From: Cytauxzoon felis
Taxonomy: Eukaryota > Apicomplexa > Aconoidasida > Piroplasmida > Theileriidae
Length of the DNA stretch: 64,000 bases
Assembly (NCBI GenBank): GCA_020283715.1
Contig: JAIQCW010000088.1
Location: 1-64,000 of the forward strand
Direction: 5' to 3'
Shown here: positions 57,100-64,000 of the stretch, piece by piece
Position numbering within the stretch: the stretch's first letter is position 1
How the letters are laid out: every line of letters begins with the position of its first letter
Translations under genes and position numbers: made by a program
The notes under the pieces: generated by a model
Seen by the model: the letters and a program-made list of their open reading frames with translations, nothing else
Told to the model about the DNA's origin: nothing
Databases searched by the model: none

Positions 57100-58569
57100 T
57101 TAATTCAATAATCTTTCAATATTCTTTTGTCTTTTTGGTAGTTTTCTACGTTTACTTCCAGGTATAGGTTCATCTTCATCGTCATCATCGTCGTCATCTT
57201 CATCCTCTTCTTTTTTGGTAGCAGGGGGATCTTCTACCTTCACACCTTTCCCTTTAGCCAGTTTATCTTCCTCTGGTACGAGGTTCTTCAGTCTCTCTGC
57301 TTCCTTCTCATCCTCTTGCTGTTTCAACTTTCTTAGTCTTTCAGCTTCTTGTTCTTTTTCTTGTTGCTTTTTAATTTGACTCTGTCTTTCAACCTCAGCA
57401 TCTTCTTGTTGTTTTTGAAGTAGCCTCTGCCTTTCAGCCTCAGCATCTTCTTGTTGTTTTTGAAGTAGCCTCTGCCTTTCAGCCTCAGCATCTTCTTGTT
57501 GTTTTTGAAGTAGCCTCTGTTTTTCAGCTTCCTGTTCTTCCTGTAGTTTCTTGGCTGCTTTATCTCTCTCCAGTTGCTGCTGAGTTTCCTCCAATTTCTT
57601 ATCTTTTTCAGCTTGTGCAGCTTGTGCTTGTTTATTACGTAATTCTTCAGCTGCTTTATCTTTGTCTATCTGATCTTGAGCTTCCTTTAATTTTTGAGCT
57701 TGTTTAGCCTCTTCGTCTTCCTGTAATTTCTTGGCCTTTCTGGCATCTTCATCCCTTTGTAGTTGTGCTGCTTGTTCATCTATTTTAGCTTGAGCTTTAA
57801 TTGCAAGTTTTTTAAGGCCTTGAGCTCTTCTTTCAGCATCTTTTACTGCTTGATCTTCATCCTCTTTTTTATCTTTAGGAATTTTTTGATCTGGTACAGC
57901 CTTAACAATAGGGTCACCCTTGATTACGGCCTTTGCATTTACCCTTTGTTGAGGTATTTGATGCTCCTTCACACCATGTTTTATTTCAACTTTGGGTGGA
58001 GTAGCTACAGGTTCCCTTGCTGGTGTAATTACATTAATCCTCGCTACGGTTGGTTTTTGTAAAACCTCTTTAGGCTCTTTATCCTTTAAATTTTGTACTT
58101 GCACTATAGTTCTTTTAACTCCACCTATATGATATTGATGTTAATATAAATAAGCGGTGTAATGAAAGTTATAATATCCTCATTCATGCACTCTACTTTT
58201 TTTCATATAAAAATAAAATGATATTTCCATTATATTAATAAATGATTCAAATTATCATTTAATAATAAAATGGCTATAATAGGTATAAATTTTATGAAAT
58301 ATACCTTAGATAGCCTTTTCAGTTGTTTCAACTGGTTTACTCTCCTCCACCACTTTTTTGGATTTACCCTTACGTAGTGGTTTATATATAAGGGACTTAT
58401 CAGCAGGCAACAAATACCCACCTGGATATACTCTTTCAGATTGAACAGATGAACCATCATGTGCTTTAACAATATTCGATGTCTCGTATATACACCATAA
58501 TAACATTGCTATTAATAGTAAGCATTGAATATATACGATACGACCGGGCTTATCTATCCTAAGCTTCAT
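57100..58569 (-). CDS. Membrane-anchored coiled-coil protein with 15-residue tandem repeats
   Basis: Exon 1 (58569-58374) starts MKLRIDKPGRIVYIQCLLLI with a single hydrophobic span (about residues 11-30), a signal anchor. Joining CTAC|GTAAGG (58373) to the acceptor at 58125 gives frame and reads KPLRGVKRTIVQVQNLKDKE. Without splicing exon 1 would stop at 87 codons, and exon 2 has no ATG of its own. The rest is a long Glu/Lys/Gln-rich coiled coil (about residues 130-380), including near-perfect repeats of AEAERQRLLQKQQED (DNA about 57385-57530), then an acidic run and a basic, NLS-like end (SKRRKLPKRQKNIERLLN). Function unknown; the basic tail and anchor suggest a nuclear-envelope or ER scaffold, or a secreted charged protein. 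Confidence 0.65.
57385..57530 (-). repeat. 45-bp tandem repeat in coiled-coil gene
   Basis: Two exact 45-bp copies (about 57421-57465 and 57466-57510) with diverged copies on either side encode 15-residue coiled-coil units (AEAERQRLLQKQQED). The DNA-level identity indicates recent tandem duplication. Confidence 0.85.
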
Positions 58570-59085
58570 ATTTATATCATTTACAATTGTAATTTATCAA
58601 TAAAATAATTACTTTACATTTATAAACATAGAAATTTTAATTTATACAACATCAATACAGTACAATGGTATCGATACTAATGTCATGTATCTATACATAA
58701 AGGACTATAAAAATACAGTTTATATATTAAAATAACAAATATTTATCAAATACCACCTGGTATTTATAATTTTATATCTATTAAATTGTATATTAGATTC
58801 TGATGGCATTTTACATTTCCTGTACACCAACCACAAAATTGCGGGGATTCAAGATACAAGTTACTAAAGTATCAATGAGAATAATACGAATGAAACTGTA
58901 ATAAAATACAAACAAGGTGAAATAATGACAACTGTATAGATCATCTGACAAAGTGAGTGAATAAAAGATGGAAATGAGAATAACATATACATGTAAATAT
59001 AAAGGTAATGTAAATTATAGTATAAAGTAAACTTTGTCTTATCACAACTCTCATTCACTTTTATTATACCCTCATAGATGTCTAC
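58570..59085. other. AT-rich spacer
   Basis: About 515 bp upstream of the coiled-coil gene and up to repeat R18. No ORF with homology and no RNA gene recognised. Confidence 0.5.
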
Positions 59086-59365
59086 TTGAGGTCCAATCCA
59101 CCTGAGGTTACAACCTTATGTTCCACTCGCCGTGGTGGCCTTCTCTATTTAGTTGTCCCTTCGCTTCCCTGAGATCAGCTTCGGGTTCTCCACTTGAGGT
59201 CCAATACAACACATCCTTAGCACCATCTTCCATCATTCCCATGATGGATGATCCATCACTACCTTCGCCACGATCTCTGGGAGTGGCTATACTCTTTAGA
59301 GATAGGTAATTGGAAGAGGCCACCACGCCTAGTGGAACAGTGGTTGTAACCTCAAGTGGAGTCAA
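59086..59365 (-). repeat. Mosaic hairpin repeat block R18 (3' of phospholipase gene)
   Basis: Lies about 75-350 bp beyond the phospholipase stop, in its sense. It shares the GSSIMGMMEDGAKDV submodule with R2 almost base for base over about 110 bp (59209-59320 against 1500-1610), showing that composite copies spread as a whole. Confidence 0.9.
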
Positions 59366-59437
59366 CATCGTGTAAAATTCATTCATCTTTTTCTTCAGTT
59401 GATGTTCTTCTTTAGTTTCATGTAATATTTAAATTTA

Positions 59438-62155
59438 CTAGTAATCTTTTTTCCAAAAGTGTGAGTGTGTGAGTATGTGTGAAAAGTAAGGGTGTATGCA
59501 GTTGCAGACGATGGCTCTTTTGATGGCATAGTGTTGAACATGGAAGAATGATTTTGGTTGTAGATTATCATTTGATGGTATGGAATGGAATGATGTATTT
59601 GAGTTTACATTTCTATCGATGTGTACATCATGGAATCCGATATGATTATTGACTTTATCGATATCGAGTGTATTTATTACATCATTTAGATAATTAGTTT
59701 GTAGTTTATGTGGTTGTATATTTCCGTCATTATTGCTTGTATCTTTTTTGATTCCTTTAGCTTTGATTAATTTGGATTGTAGAAAGATCCAATTTTCGAA
59801 TGAGATATATTCTTGTAGTATCCATCTGTATGCATCGCATTTTCCCCAGTCATGTATGAATTTAATATTATCATTTGTGGTAGAATGTAGTGAGATATTG
59901 AAGAGTTGTTTAAGTGTAATATTACTTTTAAGTAGTTTATCTGTATTAACATATCTTAATATTAATTTCATAGGTGGTGTAATACAATGTAATAATTCAT
60001 CTAATGCTCTTACTTTATTCATTAACATTACATCAGTAACTTGATAATGTAATGAGATTTCATTATGTAACCAATCTAATAATGTTATTGGTGATGCTAA
60101 GAATCCACCTCTAAATTTAAATCTACTATTACCTAATTTATTTATTATATCATAATTATATAAATTAGTTTTTATACCCCTTGATGATATATTTAATATA
60201 TTTATATTAGATTCAAAATCTATTGCTAATTTAAATAATTTGAGTATCCTACTGTTAGCACCCCATATTATATTTATTTTATTATCGGATGTATTTTTAT
60301 TTTTTTTATATTCATTATAGAAATTGATATAATCTTTAATTTCATTAATCCAAGAATCATAAGTAGTATTTAATTTTTTATCCCATAATATAGAAATAAT
60401 ACCTTTTAATCTAATATAATGTATAAAATAATTATCTTTAAAATGTAATTTAGGTAATATATAATCATTATATAATAATTGTTTAGATACATGTGATATA
60501 GCTAATGGATAAGGAGCGATTTTAATAGTACGTATAGAATTAGTAATAAGATCTTTAAATGGATAAATCATAGATAAAAATCCATCATATACTTTACTAC
60601 CTTTATATATAATAGATTTTTTAGTAGATATAAATGGTACATTACAACTAGCTCTAATACATGTTTTTAAATCATTATTATTATCAAATTTTGTTTGTGA
60701 TATACCTTTAAAATATAAATAATTAAATTTAGAATATGATATTTTTAATTCACCAATACGTTTATTAATAAGTTTATATGTATTATTAGTAAATGTTTCA
60801 TCACATATATTAGAAACTATATCATCTAATCTATTTTTAGATCCATATACAAATACATTTAATGATATACGTTCAATTATATTCATAATATTAGAAAAAC
60901 CATTCATAATAATAGATGATACTATAGTTAATGAACCAGATGATGAACCAGATAATGGTGTTGTTATATTAATTATATTTAATTCTGTTAATAATTCTAT
61001 AATACCAATATAATATGATATCATAAAACCAGATGGAAAAAATGAAAATCCTATATTATTATAATTTATATTTGTATTTGTTAATCTAGTACAATCTAAT
61101 ATAATAGAATCTTTCATTTTACGTTCTATATCATATCTATGATTTAATTTAGATATTGCACCAATCTCTTCATAATATTCTAATAATTCACTTACAAGTA
61201 ATTTACTATAACCAATCTCTTTAAATATTATATCAATATTCAAACAACATTTATTATAATTAATTAAATTATTATCATCACCAAGTAATATTCTATTAAC
61301 AGAATCTATTAATGATAAATATAAATTATAATAACCAGGAAGATTAACATGATTATAATTATCATTATCATTATGTACTCTATATATCAATTTAAAACCA
61401 GATGAATATAAATCATATACAACATCATCATTAATTAAACCAGGCTTCATCAAATACATCAATAATTGAATACCATTCTCCATCTCTAATGATAAATCAA
61501 ATTCAGAAGATACCTTATCAATTACATGATCTTCAACTATTCCACTGACACTGACTTCGTCTTGAAGTACATCTTTTCCATTGCATGGAGCTTCTACACT
61601 TGAGGTCGTCCTGCCGTCAGCTTCCTTATTTACTTCCCCCTCCAGCTCCCGTAGATCGCTTCCAGGTTTTCCACTTGAGGTCTCTACCTGAGGTCTAATC
61701 ACTACATTCGAGGTCTGTTCTTCCGGGTTGACATCTTTTGTTCCTCCGGGTAGAATTCCTGCTCTTACGGGTTGATTATATACGTTCTTCCGGGTTGTCA
61801 TCTTTTGTTCTTCCTCATTACCTTCGCCACGATCTCCGGGAGTGGCATCACCCTTTAGGGATAGGTAAATAGAAGAGCTGTCTGCAAGACCAACGGTGGA
61901 GGTGGATTGGACCTCAAGTGGAGAGCTCTCTGCAAGAGTTACATTGGAGTGGGTAGTAGAGGGTAATGTTGTAACCTCGAGTGGAGTAGATGTATCGGAC
62001 TTGTGGGTAGAAGCTGATTCATTTGCATTGTTTGTTCGAGTAGAAATATTTTTTCGGAAGAAATGATGTAAATTTGAAGGGATTTTTTTGAAAATGGTAT
62101 CATTCTGATAAATGTTGATATCTTTGAGATAGACTGGTAGTTTATGATTAGCCAT
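59438..62155 (-). CDS. Patatin-like phospholipase
   Basis: Single exon, 905 residues, MANHKLPVYLKDINIYQNDT. Patatin-like acyl hydrolase of the PNPLA/ATGL/SDP1 type. Motifs: FSFFPSGFMISYYIGIIELL (oxyanion region), TPLSGSSSGSLTIVSSIIMN (G-x-S-x-G, nucleophile Ser), then VPFISTKKSIIYKGSKVYDG (D-G catalytic Asp). Likely cleaves acyl esters of phospholipid or triacylglycerol. The N-terminal 200 residues are mostly repeat block R19, in frame. The C-terminal part (about 740-905) is unassigned. No signal peptide seen. Confidence 0.82.
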   Translation of the reverse strand: MANHKLPVYLKDINIYQNDTIFKKIPSNLHHFFRKNISTRTNNANESASTHKSDTSTPLEVTTLPSTTHSNVTLAESSPLEVQSTSTVGLADSSSIYLSLKGDATPGDRGEGNEEEQKMTTRKNVYNQPVRAGILPGGTKDVNPEEQTSNVVIRPQVETSSGKPGSDLRELEGEVNKEADGRTTSSVEAPCNGKDVLQDEVSVSGIVEDHVIDKVSSEFDLSLEMENGIQLLMYLMKPGLINDDVVYDLYSSGFKLIYRVHNDNDNYNHVNLPGYYNLYLSLIDSVNRILLGDDNNLINYNKCCLNIDIIFKEIGYSKLLVSELLEYYEEIGAISKLNHRYDIERKMKDSIILDCTRLTNTNINYNNIGFSFFPSGFMISYYIGIIELLTELNIINITTPLSGSSSGSLTIVSSIIMNGFSNIMNIIERISLNVFVYGSKNRLDDIVSNICDETFTNNTYKLINKRIGELKISYSKFNYLYFKGISQTKFDNNNDLKTCIRASCNVPFISTKKSIIYKGSKVYDGFLSMIYPFKDLITNSIRTIKIAPYPLAISHVSKQLLYNDYILPKLHFKDNYFIHYIRLKGIISILWDKKLNTTYDSWINEIKDYINFYNEYKKNKNTSDNKINIIWGANSRILKLFKLAIDFESNINILNISSRGIKTNLYNYDIINKLGNSRFKFRGGFLASPITLLDWLHNEISLHYQVTDVMLMNKVRALDELLHCITPPMKLILRYVNTDKLLKSNITLKQLFNISLHSTTNDNIKFIHDWGKCDAYRWILQEYISFENWIFLQSKLIKAKGIKKDTSNNDGNIQPHKLQTNYLNDVINTLDIDKVNNHIGFHDVHIDRNVNSNTSFHSIPSNDNLQPKSFFHVQHYAIKRAIVCNCIHPYFSHILTHSHFWKKDY
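61558..61990 (-). repeat. Mosaic hairpin repeat block R19 (exonic, phospholipase)
   Basis: In-frame, about 430 bp, near the N-terminus. It contains a run of CCCGGAAGAAC-type units (about 61705-61800; peptide RAGILPGGTKDVNPEEQT) and the hairpin AGC-(11 nt)-GCT at 61644-61660. It also has the CCCT-TT-AGGG stem variant. Confidence 0.93.
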
Positions 62156-62247
62156 TATTATTTAAACTTCCATTGATTAGGATAATATATAGATTTAATA
62201 TACATATTTAATCAACTAAATTTTCTATTATACATTTGAAATTAATA

Positions 62248-64000
62248 TTATTTTTTATAAAAGTATTTTATGAATTGTTTAATATGGGATGATGTGACCT
62301 GTAGTGATTTGAAATTATGTATGGTGTAAATTAATAATTCTTTACAAAATAAAGCAATCTTTGAACATTTTTTAATGTCTAATGTTATTAATTCATCTAC
62401 AATATCATCCAATGATGATAAATTATCACATCGACCCTTCAAGTACAATTGGAGACATTCTGATACTTCATTGCGATGTTCTAATCCATTAGGCATTGTA
62501 ATTACTTCAGTAAATATAGTCTTCTATATTGATTTTAATATATAGAATTCAATTTACCTTAAGATTCTTGGGTAATTTAGATACATCTTCTATTGTCGTC
62601 ACAAATAGTACAGAATTATCAGATAACCATATAGATCTATCCATAAAAGATTCCAATTCAATACATATTGAATGAAGCATCCTCCTTATATAGTATTCAT
62701 CTCCATTCAATACATGCAAATCGTCCAAGACAACAATACATTTCACGCTCTCACGTCTCGTCTCTATAGTAATGATGTCATTCTAACAACCACCTTAAAA
62801 GACTGGTATCTACAATACCTTTATTTCAACCAGCTTCTCCACCTAAGGTCGTATCCACCATGTCTTGCACTTCACCCGAGGTCTTTCCACTCGCCGTGGA
62901 GGCTCTTCTATTTACTTCCCCTTCCAGCTCCCGTAGATCGCTTCCAGGTATTCCACTTGAGGTCTCCACTTGAGGTCCAATCACTAACCTCAACACTGCC
63001 ACGATCTCTGGGAGTGGCTATACTCTATAGAGATGAATAAATAGAGAAGGCTCCACGCCTAGTGGAATGACCTCGAGTGGAGAGCTGACGGCAGGACAAC
63101 CTCAAGTGGAGCTGAGTGGAAATTTGTGTATAATTAATTTATAGTATGTATATAGAATTAACTTACTATTGATCATTATTTGATTGAATTGGTGTTTGAT
63201 GGTGTTGAAAAATGTATGTATGATCTTTTCGGACAGGCCGACTTGCGGTTTAATAAATGATGTGATTGTAGCATTAATGAGGATACAATCGAGTTCATGT
63301 GCGATATTTGTAGCGAGTAATGATTTACCAGAGCCAGGTGTACCTTCAATAATTAGACCAATCGATTTATCATTAGTATTGGAATCGAAGTATTTATTCA
63401 ATTTATTAATGATATCATCAGCCAAAATCATTGATTTATACCCAAATAATCTGAAATATTCACCATTCTTAATTTCCAATGGTACTATATCCATATTTCT
63501 ACAATACTTTAATGATGTATGAATTATACAATTCGTAGGCATATTATACAAAAAATTCAATGGTCTGATCAATTCTATAGACCTCTCATAACAAGAAACC
63601 AATAAATCATACGATACATTTTCCAAACAGCATAAATTATTTTCATCCCTCAAGGAAACACTCTGATCAAACATTTGTCTACCTTCAGATCTTCCATTCA
63701 CCCCTCCTTCGTCCTGCAGACAGCTCTCCACCTGAGGTCCAGTCCTGCCGTCAGCTCCTTTATTTACTTCCCCCTTCGCTTCCCTGAGATCAGCTGCGGG
63801 TATTCCACTTGAGGTTACATCCTCACTTCCGCCACGATCTCCGGGAGTGGCATTACCGTTTACGGGGAGGTAATTAGGAGAGCTGTCTGCAAGACCAACA
63901 GTGGAGGCGAGTGGAACAGAGTTGGATTGGACATCAAGTGGGGAAGAGTTATTTTTTTGTTTGGTCTTTTTGATGATATCGCATTTGGTATACTGTATTA
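62248..64000 (-). CDS. AAA-family ATPase, N-terminal part outside window
   Basis: Coding continues beyond the right edge. From 64000 the frame reads YTKCDIIKKTKQKNNSSPLD, then repeat R21 in frame, then CLENVSYDLLVSCYERSIEL and LIIEGTPGSGKSLLATNIAH (Walker A). Intron 62764-63166 (403 bp, repeat R20) precedes KCIVVLDDLHVLNGDEYYIR (Walker B with D-D rather than D-E). Then SVLFVTTIEDVSKLPKNLK, a 34-bp intron, and a C-terminal helical lid ending KQFIKYFYKK. The single visible AAA module is most like PEX1, AFG2 or NSF-type modules, but I cannot choose. The missing Glu in Walker B may mean low ATPase activity in this module. Confidence 0.65.
62838..63115 (-). repeat. Mosaic hairpin repeat block R20 (intronic, AAA gene)
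   Basis: Inside intron 62764-63166 of the AAA gene, host sense. Another hybrid unit: CTCTATAGAG palindrome with AATAAATAGAGAAGG at its end. Confidence 0.9.
63712..63945 (-). repeat. Mosaic hairpin repeat block R21 (exonic, AAA gene)
   Basis: In-frame in the AAA gene; encodes [34 protein letters not shown], and AADLREAKGEVN. It has the CCGT-TT-ACGG hairpin (63856-63865), the same stem variant as R12 and R13. Confidence 0.93.

Noticed and set aside
57763..58062. 99-codon plus ORF opposite the coiled-coil gene
   Set aside because: Shadow of the Lys/Gln-rich coding strand.
3424..63945. Blocks considered as CRISPR arrays or DNA transposons with transposase
   Set aside because: No regular repeat-spacer spacing and no transposase gene; target-site duplications are not evident by eye.

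Overview
The window looks like nuclear DNA of an apicomplexan parasite, most likely a piroplasm (Theileria/Cytauxzoon/Babesia group). It is AT-rich and gene-dense, with very short introns (mostly about 31-55 bp, GT...AG). It carries an ApiAP2 transcription-factor gene, and several proteins have signal peptides or organellar presequences of the kind used for apicoplast or mitochondrial import (for example GatA and an S1-domain protein). The species cannot be fixed from the sequence alone. No transposase, tRNA, rRNA or CRISPR array was recognised.

Layout. 1-13.0 kb is all on the minus strand: an Nse1-like SMC5/6 subunit (partial), an unknown 795-residue protein, cytosolic PheRS beta, an ApiAP2 protein and Rab geranylgeranyltransferase alpha. 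13.5-23.8 kb is on the plus strand: a large Sec7 ARF-GEF of GBF1/GEA type, organellar EF-Ts and a Ulp1 SUMO protease. 23.8-34.2 kb holds mannose-6-phosphate isomerase (-), a DYRK kinase (+), PIG-Q/GPI1 (+), dihydroorotase (+) and a large NAD-type glutamate dehydrogenase (-). 35.2-43.7 kb is plus strand: TRAPPC11, a polytopic membrane protein and a SMARCAL1-like annealing helicase. 44.1-49.8 kb is minus strand: an S1-domain protein, a FAS1-domain protein and SNU13. 50.1-57.1 kb is plus strand: S-adenosylmethionine synthetase, GatA, an RNF5-like RING E3 and an EF-hand light chain. 57.1-64 kb is minus strand: a coiled-coil membrane-anchored protein, a patatin-like phospholipase and an AAA ATPase (partial). 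Themes include vesicle traffic (ARF-GEF, RabGGTase, TRAPP), GPI-anchor and mannose supply (PIG-Q, PMI), organelle translation (EF-Ts, GatA, S1 protein) and genome maintenance (Nse1, SMARCAL1).

The outstanding feature is a family of about 21 comparatively GC-rich mosaic repeat blocks (about 100-470 bp) scattered through this AT-rich DNA. They lie in exons, introns and flanking regions at both ends of the window and are absent from about 20-43.8 kb. Each is built from short hairpin modules, including an approximately 55-bp unit that occurs in both orientations. Hairpin stems show compensatory changes between copies. All nine exonic copies lie in one orientation and one reading frame and extend the host protein with the same peptide; intronic copies occur in both orientations. 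This resembles, by analogy only, the Rickettsia palindromic elements that insert in-frame into genes, but here it is in a eukaryotic parasite. I regard it as the candidate undescribed system of the window.
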